Positions 41,679 to 49,334 of a DNA stretch of 64,000 bases are shown piece by piece. The notes below the pieces were generated by a model. The model ran no database searches, was not told where the DNA came from, and saw only the letters and a list, made by a program, of their open reading frames with translations. Position numbers and translations under genes: made by a program. Position 1 is the first letter of the stretch, and every line of letters starts with the position of its first letter. This DNA comes from Actinomadura physcomitrii (GTDB lineage: Bacteria > Actinomycetota > Actinomycetes > Streptosporangiales > Streptosporangiaceae), in contig NZ_WBMS02000008.1 of NCBI RefSeq assembly GCF_008923205.2, forward strand, positions 1 to 64,000. Reading direction: 5' to 3'.

Positions 41679-42281
41679 TCACCGCTGGCCGGCCGCGTCC
41701 ATCCGGGCCCAGTCGGCCTCCCACATCTCGTCCCGGCGGTGGTCGCAGCGGTGCCGGACCAGCACGTACGCCAGCAGGATCGGCAGCCCGACGCCGAGGA
41801 CCGCGGCCGTCGCGGCGTAGGCCGCGTCGGTGACCGTCCGGCTGTGCGGGCGCGGCCGGACCGTCGGATCGCCCTTGGCGTCGATCCAGATCGTCCGGTG
41901 CGCGCCGACCTTCGCGTTCTTCCAGGCGGGCAGCGTGCCGGTGCGGGTCGTGCCGCCGGCGCCGGGCCATCGGGCCTGCACGGTCTCGTGGATGTAGCGG
42001 TCGCCGGACGAGCCGATGCCGCCCGTCGAGGTGACGGTGGCGACCACCTGGTGCCGCTGCGCCCGCTCGGCGCGCTCGGCGCCGCTGCCGGCGCGGTACG
42101 ACCACGCCCCCGCCCAGAACGCCAGCGGCGGCGCCGCCGCGAGCATCAGCAGGAGCAGTCCCAGCGCGAACATCCGCTGGACGCGGTCGATGGGCCGGCG
42201 CAGCTCGTTGTGCTCCAGGCCGAGCCTTCGGCGCAGCCTGACGGCCGGCCCGCCTCCACGTCGGACGCCGGACCCGCGCAT
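41679..42281 (-). CDS. Rv1733c-like two-helix membrane protein
   Basis: A 200-residue membrane protein with an Arg-rich N terminus (RGSGVRRGGG), one hydrophobic helix near residues 40-60 (MFALGLLLLMLAAAPPLAFW) and a second near residues 155-180. The ~95-residue outer loop contains GTLPAWKNAKVGAHRTIWID followed by the GDPTVRPR-type segment, the pattern of the actinobacterial Rv1733c family. The function is unknown; in mycobacteria the homologue belongs to the dormancy regulon. The ATG at 42281 is chosen for its GGGGAGGTG ribosome site. It lies 24 bases from the convergent MarR gene. Confidence 0.78.
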   Translation of the reverse strand: MRGSGVRRGGGPAVRLRRRLGLEHNELRRPIDRVQRMFALGLLLLMLAAAPPLAFWAGAWSYRAGSGAERAERAQRHQVVATVTSTGGIGSSGDRYIHETVQARWPGAGGTTRTGTLPAWKNAKVGAHRTIWIDAKGDPTVRPRPHSRTVTDAAYAATAAVLGVGLPILLAYVLVRHRCDHRRDEMWEADWARMDAAGQR

Positions 42282-42453
42282 CTGCGTCACCTCCCCGGGG
42301 CATGCCCACCCGGCAGGGGGTCCTGGACCCTCTTTTCCCAGGATATTCCCGAGTTCGAAGATCGGCACATGACCGGTGACCGAATCCTTTCCCAGCTGGG
42401 ACCCGGTATGTCGAGGCGATGGCCGGATCCGGCCACCGCGGCGAACCGCGCGC

Positions 42454-43974
42454 TCAGCGGGCGGCGAGGGTCTCCGCCGGCTCCGGCGCGGGCTCCGCGC
42501 CGTCCCGCCGCGCCCCCGCGACCAGCGCCAGCACGGCGCCCAGCACGCACATCCCCGCGGTGATCCAGAAGATCTCCCGGTACTCGGCCCGCAGCGCGTC
42601 CCGCACCGCCGCCTTGTAGACGGTCATCTCCTTCGCGAACTCCGCCTTCGACATCAGGAACGGCAGCGGCGGCTGCAAATGCGCCGTCAGCACGTGGAAC
42701 CGGTGGAAACCCCACGCCGACAGCGCCGAGATCCCGATCAGCATCCCCATCATCCGCGCGACCACCACGGCCGCCGACGCCACCCCGTGCCGCGGCGGCG
42801 GCACGAACGCCAGCACCGCCGACGACACCGGCGCGATCACCAGCCCCAGCCCGAGCCCCGTCACGATCAGATCGACGTCCATTCGCGGCAGCGGCCCGTA
42901 CGACGCGTGCGCAAGATCCGCCGGCCACCCGGCGATCAGCACGTATCCGACCGCGGAGACCAGCATCCCCGCCGCCATCGGCCACCGCTCGCCCACCCGC
43001 CGCGCGACGAACCCGCCCGCCACGGCCGCGACCGGCAGCGCCACCAGGAACCGCGTCAGCAGCAGCGCGCCCTCGGTCTCGTCCTTGTTCAGCACCGTCT
43101 GCGCGACCAGCACCACGTCCACCAGCGTCACCATCAGCGCCGCCCCCGACAGGAAGCTCACGCCCAGCGTCGCCAGCAGCGGCCCCCGCCGCACCCCGCC
43201 GAGGTCCAGCAGCCGCGTCCGGGCCCTGACCTCCCACACCACGAACACCACGAGCATCACGACCCCGGCGGCCAGCACCGGCAGCCCCCACGACGGCAGC
43301 GCCGACCTCTCCGGATCCGGGTTGTAGACCCCCACCACCAGCAGCGCCAGCCCGGCCGCGAGCAGCAGGCCGCCCATCGCGTCCACACCCGCGCGCGGAC
43401 CCTCCGGCCGCCCGCCCGGCACCGTGAACCGCACCGCGGCGACCGCGAGCACCGCCAGCGGCACGTTGATCCAGAAGATCGCGCGCCACTCCAGGGCCGC
43501 CGCGACCCCCGCCCCGTACAGCGGGCCGAGCACGCTCCCCAGCTCCTGCGCCGCGCCCACCGCGCCCAGCACCACCGGACGCCGCCGCTCGTCCCACAGG
43601 TCCCCGGCCAGCGCCATCGTCACCGGCAGCAGCGCACCGCCCGCGACCCCCTGGACGACCCGTCCCGCCGCCAGCGCCGGCACGCTCTCCGCCAGCGCCG
43701 TCACCACCGACCCGGCGGCGAAGAACACCAGGCACGCCTGCAGCACCGGCCGCCGCCCGAACCGGTCCGACAGCTGCCCGAGCAGCGGCATCGCCGCCAC
43801 GTACCCGAGCAGGAACCCGGTCAGCACCGGCGTGATCCGCTCCAGCCGGTTCACCGGCACGCCCAGGTCCTTCACCACCGGCATCAGGATCGTCGTCACG
43901 ACATAGGCGTCCAGCGCGGCCAGCAGCACCACCGCGCCGCCGGCCCCGACCGCGATCCCGCGCCGCGCGGTCAC
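42454..43974 (-). CDS. MFS exporter paired with an LprG-like lipoprotein (P55-type)
   Basis: A 506-residue MFS transporter with about 14 helices. It has the motif A loop [20 protein letters not shown], the D-type helix [17 protein letters not shown] and the motif C-like [20 protein letters not shown]. The start is a GTG at 43974 that overlaps the stop of the upstream lipoprotein gene (GTGA), so both are made together. This arrangement matches the mycobacterial lprG-P55 (Rv1411c-Rv1410c) operon, in which the transporter and lipoprotein export triacylglycerol or related lipids. The same partnership is inferred here from gene order, overlap and family. Confidence 0.85.
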   Translation of the reverse strand: MTARRGIAVGAGGAVVLLAALDAYVVTTILMPVVKDLGVPVNRLERITPVLTGFLLGYVAAMPLLGQLSDRFGRRPVLQACLVFFAAGSVVTALAESVPALAAGRVVQGVAGGALLPVTMALAGDLWDERRRPVVLGAVGAAQELGSVLGPLYGAGVAAALEWRAIFWINVPLAVLAVAAVRFTVPGGRPEGPRAGVDAMGGLLLAAGLALLVVGVYNPDPERSALPSWGLPVLAAGVVMLVVFVVWEVRARTRLLDLGGVRRGPLLATLGVSFLSGAALMVTLVDVVLVAQTVLNKDETEGALLLTRFLVALPVAAVAGGFVARRVGERWPMAAGMLVSAVGYVLIAGWPADLAHASYGPLPRMDVDLIVTGLGLGLVIAPVSSAVLAFVPPPRHGVASAAVVVARMMGMLIGISALSAWGFHRFHVLTAHLQPPLPFLMSKAEFAKEMTVYKAAVRDALRAEYREIFWITAGMCVLGAVLALVAGARRDGAEPAPEPAETLAAR

Positions 43975-44648
43975 TTCGGCGCGCTGATCGTGTAGGGGGC
44001 GTCGAAGTCGGTGAACGTGATCACCACCGCGCCCTCGCCCTTGGGGAACGCGCCCCGCACCTTCAGCAGCCGCCCGTCGGCCTTGCTCACCCACACCCGC
44101 CCGGCCAGGTCGTCGTTGATCCCCGGGATCAGCCCGCCCACCTGGTCCTGCGGCAGCGTCGCCCCGACCCGGTAGGCCTCCTTGCCGCCCACCTTCTCCA
44201 CGGCCTCGGCCTTCGGCGCCTTCAGCGAGGTCAGCAGCTTCGGAATGCCCCGGTTCGGGTCGAGGACCGCCGACGGGTCGTACACCGCCGACGCCATCGA
44301 CTTCGGCAGCTTCCGCCAGCCGCCCGTCCCCGCGTCCAGGTAGAACGTGTCGCCCTTCGCGACGACCTTCGCCTCGACGTTCTGCCCCGACTGCTCCAAA
44401 GTCAGCGTGCCCTGCGCGTCGCCGTCCCGCAGCAGCTTCATATCGCCGCCCTTGACCATGATCGGTGTCTTGCCGTCCGACGTCACCGTGAACGCGACGC
44501 TCTTCAGGGCCGCCATGGCGGTGGCCGACCGCTTCAGCGCCTGCGCCCCGTCGAAGTCCGCCTTCGGCGCCGGCTTGCCGGATCCGCCGCAGGCACCGGC
44601 CAGCAGCACGAGCGAAAGGGGGACGAGACCGAGGATTCGTCTGGACAT
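43971..44648 (-). CDS. LprG/LppX_LprAFG-type lipoprotein
   Basis: A 225-residue lipoprotein with signal peptide and lipobox LAGACGG. The mature part matches the LppX/LprAFG fold. An N-terminal helix precedes the antiparallel sheet ([40 protein letters not shown]). Then come GGWRKLP, the [14 protein letters not shown] strand and [20 protein letters not shown]. These proteins carry a hydrophobic pocket for acylated lipids and act as periplasm-facing lipid carriers. The next gene, overlapping by four bases, encodes the MFS partner. Confidence 0.88.
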   Translation of the reverse strand: MSRRILGLVPLSLVLLAGACGGSGKPAPKADFDGAQALKRSATAMAALKSVAFTVTSDGKTPIMVKGGDMKLLRDGDAQGTLTLEQSGQNVEAKVVAKGDTFYLDAGTGGWRKLPKSMASAVYDPSAVLDPNRGIPKLLTSLKAPKAEAVEKVGGKEAYRVGATLPQDQVGGLIPGINDDLAGRVWVSKADGRLLKVRGAFPKGEGAVVITFTDFDAPYTISAPK

Positions 44649-44761
44649 ACGCGGACCCTACCGACCGGTCACCTCACCCGTCACTCGGTACCAGGTCTGA
44701 CTTGCCCTCGTCCTCCAGAGGGACCCCGGGGCGCCGCACGGCGCCCCGGGGACCCGCCCGG

Positions 44762-45190
44762 TCAGCCGCAGTGGCCGTAGTTCGACCAGAAGTTCAGCTC
44801 GCCGTACGTACCGCCGAACCGCACGCACTTGCCGGCGGCGCCGGCCTTGACCGGCCCGGCGTAGTACTTGTACGCCTTGGGCCCGTCGACCTTGGCGGAC
44901 TGCCCCTGCACCTGCAGCCGGGCCGACACCGAGACCGAGTCGCCGACCGCCGAGCCGACCTTCATGGTCACCACGCAGTTGCTCTGCGCGTTGTTGCTCC
45001 ACAGCAGGTAGGTGGTCGCGGTGATCGCGCCCTCGCCCATGTCCTCGTGGTCGATGACGTGGTAGTCGCCGCCGCCGCAGACGCCGATGGGCGTGTAAGC
45101 GGCCATCGCGGGCGCGCCGAGGGCGACGGACCCGGCGAGCGCGGCGGACGCGCCGAGGGCGAGCGTGGCGGCCTTGCTGATCGTGCGCAT
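44762..45190 (-). CDS. Secreted spore-associated protein A (SapA)-like protein
   Basis: A 142-residue exported protein. The Sec signal peptide ends at GAPAMA near residue 30. The mature domain contains CGGGDYHVIDHEDMG, TTYLLWSNNAQSNCVVTMKV, SVSARLQVQGQSAKVDG, YKYYAGPVKAGAAGKCVRFG and a terminal GHCG, with four cysteines that could form two disulfides. The pattern matches SapA, found on Streptomyces spore surfaces, whose function is not known. GGAGG lies 6 bases before the ATG. Expression in aerial growth is expected from the family but not shown by the sequence. Confidence 0.8.
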   Translation of the reverse strand: MRTISKAATLALGASAALAGSVALGAPAMAAYTPIGVCGGGDYHVIDHEDMGEGAITATTYLLWSNNAQSNCVVTMKVGSAVGDSVSVSARLQVQGQSAKVDGPKAYKYYAGPVKAGAAGKCVRFGGTYGELNFWSNYGHCG

Positions 45191-45332
45191 GGGACCTCCT
45201 GAAGATCACGAACAACGAAGATCAGTAGACCCGCGCTCCATGATCAACAGGCGCCCTCCAGATGAACACTTCCACCCCCGCCCATGACCCCCGCAAAGAC
45301 CCCCAGGCAACAGCCACTCCTCCCGCGCACGT

Positions 45333-45491
45333 GAAGGTTGACGCGGACCGAAACCGGGAGGGGGTGTGGGGCGGAGCCCCCACACCGGCGCTCTGGGTCG
45401 CCGAGAACGCGACAGGGAACCGTACCCCGCGCGAACGGGAAGGTTGACGCGGAGCGAAACCGGGAGGGGGCGTGGGGGCGGAGCCCCCACA
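45333..45491. repeat. Two direct copies of a GC-rich intergenic repeat
   Basis: Copy 1 (45333-45385) and copy 2 (45439-45491) agree at nearly all positions over about 53 bases. They begin GAAGGTTGACGCGGA and end in a hairpin of the form GGGGCGGAGCCCC. Copy 2 is followed by a further hairpin around 45494-45518. The rest of 45191-45753 holds the tRNA-Met gene and nothing else recognisable. Reading frames through the repeat look accidental. Confidence 0.75.
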
Positions 45492-45576
45492 TCGGGGGTC
45501 TGGGGGTCGCCCCCCAGAAGACACCGCGGCTGCGGCGAAATCGGCCGAAGGCCGATGAGCATGCGAGCCGAGCCCG

Positions 45577-45650
45577 TAGGGCGGGCGGGACTCGAACCCG
45601 CGACCGGGAGATTATGAGTCTCCTGCTCTGACCAGCTGAGCTACCACCCC
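45577..45650 (-). tRNA. tRNA-Met (CAT), elongator type
   Basis: A full cloverleaf is encoded on the minus strand. The acceptor GGGGTGG pairs with CCGCCCT (two G-U pairs), the D-arm is GCTCAGCTGGTCAGAGC, the anticodon stem is GGAGA/TCTCC with anticodon CAT (complement of 45614-45616), the T-arm is GCGGGTTCGAGTCCCGC, and the discriminator is A. The three G-C pairs of initiator tRNA are absent from the anticodon stem, so it is elongator Met; the CAT-reading tRNA-Ile2 cannot be fully excluded. CCA is not encoded. Confidence 0.93.
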
Positions 45651-45753
45651 GGAGGCGGCGCCCCGTCGGTGACGCTGCGGTCGGGGGCGTGCCGGGTGCC
45701 ATCCTAGCGGCGGGGTGTCGGCGGGGGCCAGCGAGAAGCGGCCGGGGCGGCGG

Positions 45754-46527
45754 TCAGGCGGGCCAGGTGGGGCGGCGCTTGCCGAGGAAGGCGTGCATGC
45801 CCTCCTGGGCTTCGGGGGTCTGGCTGGAAGCTGCCATGACTTCGACGGCGTAGGTGTAAGCGTCGGCTTCGGGGCGGTCGAGCTGGGCGTACATGGCCTG
45901 CTTGCCGAGGGCCTTGCTGCGGGGGCTGCCCTGGGTGGCGCGCTGGAGGAGGGCGAGGGTGGCCTTGTCGAGGTCGTCGTCGGGGACGGCGTAGTTGATG
46001 AGGCCCCAGTCGGCGGCGGTGGCGGCGTCGATGGTGTCGCCGGTGAGGGCCATCTCGGCGGCGCGTTTGCGGCCGATGTTGCGGGAGATGGCGACGAGGG
46101 GGGTGTGGCAGAACCAGCCGCCTTTGCCGCCGGGGGCGGCGAACGCGGCGCTCTCGGCGGCGACGGCGAGGTCGCAGGACGCGACGAGCTGGCAGCCGGC
46201 GGCGGTGGCGAGGCCGTGCACGCGGGCGATGACGACCTGCGGGACGGACTGGATCGTCTGCATGAGGGCGGTGCAGACGCGCAGCAGGTCGCGGACGTCG
46301 GCGTGGGACGCGCCGGCCATGTCGGCGAAGTCGTGCCCAGCCGAGAAGACGGGGCCGTTGGCGGCGAGGACGATGCCGCGGGCGTCGGTGCCGGCGATCT
46401 CGGTGAAGGCATCGGTGAGCTGCAGCAGGAAGGTGCGGGACAGAGCGTTGCGGCGGCGCGGGCGGTTCATGGTGACGGTGGCGAAGGGGCCGTCGCGTTC
46501 GATGAGGACATCGGTGTTTTCGCTCAT
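45754..46527 (-). CDS. Enoyl-CoA hydratase/isomerase family protein
   Basis: A 257-residue crotonase-fold protein. Visible are the N-terminal VTMNRPRRRNALS, the first oxyanion segment FSAGHDFADMAG, the second oxyanion turn GLATAAGCQLVASCDLAVAA, and the GGWFCHTPLVAISRNIGRKR block. The usual catalytic Glu positions of hydratases (as in ..GCEL.. and the PE motif after GG) are Gln (GCQL) and not evident. It may therefore be an ECHDC3-like or isomerase-type member rather than a true hydratase. The substrate is unknown. It is a single gene, divergent from the next. Confidence 0.85.
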   Translation of the reverse strand: MSENTDVLIERDGPFATVTMNRPRRRNALSRTFLLQLTDAFTEIAGTDARGIVLAANGPVFSAGHDFADMAGASHADVRDLLRVCTALMQTIQSVPQVVIARVHGLATAAGCQLVASCDLAVAAESAAFAAPGGKGGWFCHTPLVAISRNIGRKRAAEMALTGDTIDAATAADWGLINYAVPDDDLDKATLALLQRATQGSPRSKALGKQAMYAQLDRPEADAYTYAVEVMAASSQTPEAQEGMHAFLGKRRPTWPA

Positions 46528-46555
46528 GCCTCGACGTTACGTCAGACCCTCGTCG

Positions 46556-46588
46556 TACGGTGGGCTCGTCCACGGACTCCGAGGGGGT
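46556..46588 (+). promoter_or_regulatory. Promoter and ribosome site of the small conserved gene
   Basis: TACGGT at 46556-46561 is a plausible -10, and GAGGGGG immediately precedes the ATG region. The leader is about 20 bases. Confidence 0.4.
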
Positions 46589-46981
46589 ATGGCCTTGAAA
46601 CTGCTCACCGCCACCAACTCCGGCCAGGGTTTGCGCGACAACGACTTCGACTGGTGCGTCGAGGGGGAGCTGGTGCACATCGGCGTGGTGTGCGCCCGCG
46701 ACCGGGACGACCCGGACGGCGGCTGCGGGTGCGGCCGGTCGTTCGCGGGGCTGAACTCGCACCGTGCGACGACGACGGCGATGGTGCGGGAGGTGCCGGG
46801 GTTCACCGACGAGGACTATGTGGAGGCGATCCGCTCGAGCCTGGAGCAGCAGGGGTGCGATCCGTCGTTCGCGGAGCACGACGCGGCGCTGCTGCGCTGC
46901 CTGGTGCGGGACTGGCCGGTGGGGGTGATCGTGGAGCGGCGGCTGAATGAGATCGTGGTCAGGCAGGTCGTCCAGCCCTGA
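46589..46981 (+). CDS. Conserved hypothetical protein, Cys-rich in the first half
   Basis: A 130-residue soluble protein. Its first half contains [17 protein letters not shown] followed by [20 protein letters not shown], a pattern of closely spaced cysteines and a His that could bind a metal. The second half is helical ([17 protein letters not shown]) and ends in [19 protein letters not shown] do not recognise the family with confidence. It lies 14 bases before the thiamine-binding-like gene and is probably cotranscribed with it. Confidence 0.75.
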   Translation: MALKLLTATNSGQGLRDNDFDWCVEGELVHIGVVCARDRDDPDGGCGCGRSFAGLNSHRATTTAMVREVPGFTDEDYVEAIRSSLEQQGCDPSFAEHDAALLRCLVRDWPVGVIVERRLNEIVVRQVVQP

Positions 46982-46995
46982 TCAGGAGGTGCGTT

Positions 46996-47292
46996 GTGCT
47001 CGTCGCGTTCTCGGTGACCCCGCTCGGGGTGGGGGAGGACGTCGGTGAACTGGTCGCGGAGGCGGTGCGGGTGGTGCGGGCGAGCGGCCTGCCGAACCGC
47101 ACCGACGCGATGTTCACGACGGTGGAGGGGGAGTGGGACGAGGTGATGGCGGTGGTGAAGGCGGCGACGGACGCGGTGGCGGCGCGGGCGCCGCGGGTGA
47201 GCCTGGTGGTGAAGGCGGATCTGCGGCCGGGGGTGACGGGCGCGATGGACGCGAAGGTGGAGTCCGTCGAGCGGCACCTGTCCGGGGGCTGA
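46996..47292 (+). CDS. MTH1187 family thiamine-binding-like protein
   Basis: A 98-residue protein of the MTH1187/YkoF-like ferredoxin-fold family. It shows the N-terminal [20 protein letters not shown], the central [20 protein letters not shown] and the final helix KVESVERHL. Family members form tetramers and bind hydroxymethylpyrimidine or thiamine-like ligands; a role in thiamine homeostasis is inferred. The start is a GTG at 46996 with AGGAGG a few bases upstream. Confidence 0.85.
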   Translation: MLVAFSVTPLGVGEDVGELVAEAVRVVRASGLPNRTDAMFTTVEGEWDEVMAVVKAATDAVAARAPRVSLVVKADLRPGVTGAMDAKVESVERHLSGG

Positions 47293-47301
47293 CGGAGGGT
47301 T

Positions 47302-47679
47302 CTAGGTCAGCCAGTCGGAGATCTCGTCGTCGGTGCGGGGGACGGCGCACCAGAGGGCTTCGTCCATGGAGGCGCAGAGGGGGACGCGCTGGTCGAGGCC
47401 GAGGACGTGGAACATGCGGCGGGCGAAGGGGCGGGCGCCGACGACGGCGAGGGCGGCGCCGTTGTCCTCGCAGCGGCGGGCGCAGTGGGAGACGGCGCGC
47501 ATGCCTTCGGAGTCGAAGAAGGAGACGCCGGCGATGTCCAGGACGATGGGGCGTGCGGCGTAGCCGAGGAGCCGGGTCCGGACGGCGGGGGCGGACGCGC
47601 GGTCCATCTCGCCGGTGAGCAGGACGGTGGTGTGCCGTTCGTGCTCGATGACGACCATGGCGACGGCGGTGTCCTTCAT
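47302..47679 (-). CDS. STAS-domain anti-sigma factor antagonist
   Basis: A 125-residue SpoIIAA-like protein. The STAS fold is clear: TTVLLTGEMDRASAPAVRTR, then VLDIAGVSFFDSEGMRAVSH, where the Ser of DSEG aligns with the phosphorylated Ser of SpoIIAA. The helix and C-terminal strand complete the fold. It probably binds an anti-sigma kinase in a partner-switching pathway, but no kinase or sigma gene is adjacent. The ATG at 47679 has a GGGGGG ribosome site and is preferred over starts up to 47769. Confidence 0.88.
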   Translation of the reverse strand: MKDTAVAMVVIEHERHTTVLLTGEMDRASAPAVRTRLLGYAARPIVLDIAGVSFFDSEGMRAVSHCARRCEDNGAALAVVGARPFARRMFHVLGLDQRVPLCASMDEALWCAVPRTDDEISDWLT

Positions 47680-47818
47680 GGTGCCCCCCAGATGGCTCGG
47701 GCCGATCCCGTGACTCAAAAGCATCGCGCGGGCACGCATGGTCGCCAAGCCGCTGCATCGGATCGGCATGTTCCTGTTCGTTCCGCTGGTCCGGGTTTTA
47801 CCGGGTTGCGCGGGCGGG

Positions 47819-48556
47819 TCAGGTGAAGCAGGCGCGGACGCCGCGGGCGCCGCCGCGGGAGAAGGCCTGGAGCCGCTGGGAGGCGCTGCCGTGGTCGCCG
47901 GGCTTGGTCCAGGGGGTCGTGTCGCCGATGACCTGGAACGAGTCGACGATCTCGCGGGTGTCGCCGGTCTCGAAGGTGAGGTCGCCGTCGGCGGCGGACC
48001 CGTAGAGGGTCGCGCCGGCGAGGCAGTCGGCCTGGAGTTCGGCGGCGGGCGAGACGAGGCGGCGCTGCAGCCGGTTCTGGACGGCGTGCCCCCATTCGTG
48101 GGCGACGACGAGGTACACCCAGGCGTCGCCGCCGGCGTAGCCGGTCCGCATGAGGTGCGCGTCCCAGGCGAGGAAGTCGCCGGCGGGGCAGTACTCGGCG
48201 TTGTCGCGTTCGAGGGGTTCGCCGCCGCAGGTGGGGGTGGCGGCGGGGTCGGAGCCGTCGTAGAGGCCGACGACGCGCGGGGACGTGTAGGCGCCGGTGA
48301 AGAACCGCGTCCAGTGCCGGCGCCAGAAGCGGTCGGTGATCGCGGTGGCGGTGCGGAGGTCGCCTTCGAACCCGGCCTCGTCGAAGCGGCGCGGCGTGGC
48401 GGGGGTCCGCGGCGAGGCGGTGGGCGAGCCGGTGGCCCGGGGGCTCTGCGCGGGACGTGCGGGGGCGGCCGTGCGGGCGGCGGCGGTGTACTCGCAGGCG
48501 CCGGTGAGCGTCATCGCGGCGGCGAGGGCCAGGGCGGCGATGGGGCGTCGGTTCAT
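47819..48556 (-). CDS. Putative neutral zinc metallopeptidase, lipoprotein (YpfJ-like)
   Basis: A 245-residue exported protein with a signal peptide and possible lipobox LTGACEY. A Thr/Pro/Ala-rich linker covers residues ~25-58. The catalytic domain contains WVYLVVAHEWGHAVQNRL (HExxH zinc motif) and AELQADCLAGATLYG, in which Glu or Asp gives the third ligand. An earlier TPTCGGEPL and NAEYCPAGDF provide cysteines for a disulfide. This is the neutral zinc metallopeptidase family (zn_peptidase-like). The substrate is unknown. It is a single gene. Confidence 0.85.
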   Translation of the reverse strand: MNRRPIAALALAAAMTLTGACEYTAAARTAAPARPAQSPRATGSPTASPRTPATPRRFDEAGFEGDLRTATAITDRFWRRHWTRFFTGAYTSPRVVGLYDGSDPAATPTCGGEPLERDNAEYCPAGDFLAWDAHLMRTGYAGGDAWVYLVVAHEWGHAVQNRLQRRLVSPAAELQADCLAGATLYGSAADGDLTFETGDTREIVDSFQVIGDTTPWTKPGDHGSASQRLQAFSRGGARGVRACFT

Positions 48557-48606
48557 GCTGGGGGATACGTACGCGCGTCCCCCGGCGGTCGGGCCGGATC
48601 CGGCCG

Positions 48607-49311
48607 TTATGCCTGGAGCAGCATCCCGGCGGTCTGGACGAGGGCGGTGTTGTCGGCCGCGGCGGTGCCGTCCGGGAGGGTGAGGACGTCCTCCAGACCG
48701 ACGCGGACGTCCAGGTTGAACCGGACGGCGAGGCGCAGGACGGGCCAGGCGCCGCCGTCCTCGCCGTGCAGCAGGACGGGCCGGCCGTGGCCGGTGCCGA
48801 GCGCGTGCAGGAGGTCCTTCGCGGTGCCGGTCGCGGTCTCGGGGTCGGTGTCGGTGACCTCGGCGAGGACGCGCAGCACCTCGCGGGCGCGCGGCCAGCG
48901 CAGGAACCGCGCGGCGGCGTCGGTGCCGGAGAAGATCCCGGCTTCGACGGCGACGCCGCGGTCGAGGAGGGCCGCGGCGACGCGTTCGGCGCCGTCCTCG
49001 TGGAAGTTGACCGACGCGTGGTCGGGCAGCACGGTCCAGGACCGGATCAGCGCGGCGCGTTCGGCGGGGTCGGCGGCGGTCCAGGCGCCGGTGGTGACGC
49101 CGACGGGCACGCCCGGCGCGGCGGCGCGGACCGCTTCGAGCGCGGCGGCGACGCGGCCGGGGTCCATGGTGTCGGCGCCGGCGGCGTCGCGGGGGTGCAG
49201 GTGGACGTCCTGCGCGCCGGCGTCCACCGCCGCGCGGACGGCCGCCGCGAGCTCGTCCGGGGTGACCGGGACGCCCCGCGCCCGGCTTCCGTTCGGGCAG
49301 ACCTGGAGCAT
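48607..49311 (-). CDS. BKACE family beta-keto acid cleavage enzyme
   Basis: A 234-residue TIM-barrel protein of the 3-keto-5-aminohexanoate cleavage (Kce/BKACE, DUF849) family. The zinc-binding DVHLHPRDAAG block is near residue 37, and SVNFHEDGAERV and KDLLHALGTGHGRPVLLHGE follow, with RVGLEDVLTLPDG near the C terminus. These enzymes condense a beta-keto acid with acetyl-CoA and release acetoacetate and a CoA ester. It is shorter than typical members (about 270-310 residues), mainly at the N terminus, where the usual first strand is reduced. The gene lies 23 bases before the secreted-hydrolase stop on the same strand. Confidence 0.82.
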   Translation of the reverse strand: MLQVCPNGSRARGVPVTPDELAAAVRAAVDAGAQDVHLHPRDAAGADTMDPGRVAAALEAVRAAAPGVPVGVTTGAWTAADPAERAALIRSWTVLPDHASVNFHEDGAERVAAALLDRGVAVEAGIFSGTDAAARFLRWPRAREVLRVLAEVTDTDPETATGTAKDLLHALGTGHGRPVLLHGEDGGAWPVLRLAVRFNLDVRVGLEDVLTLPDGTAAADNTALVQTAGMLLQA

Positions 49312-49334
49312 GCTCCGATCCTCTCAGCCGCCGG

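Noticed and set aside
45338-45631. Small proteins encoded across the GC-rich repeat next to tRNA-Met
   Set aside because: The frames cover the repeat and part of the tRNA gene, have no ribosome site and look repeat-derived.
45577-45650. Initiator tRNA
   Set aside because: The anticodon stem lacks the three consecutive G-C pairs, and the first acceptor pair is G-U rather than the C-A mismatch.
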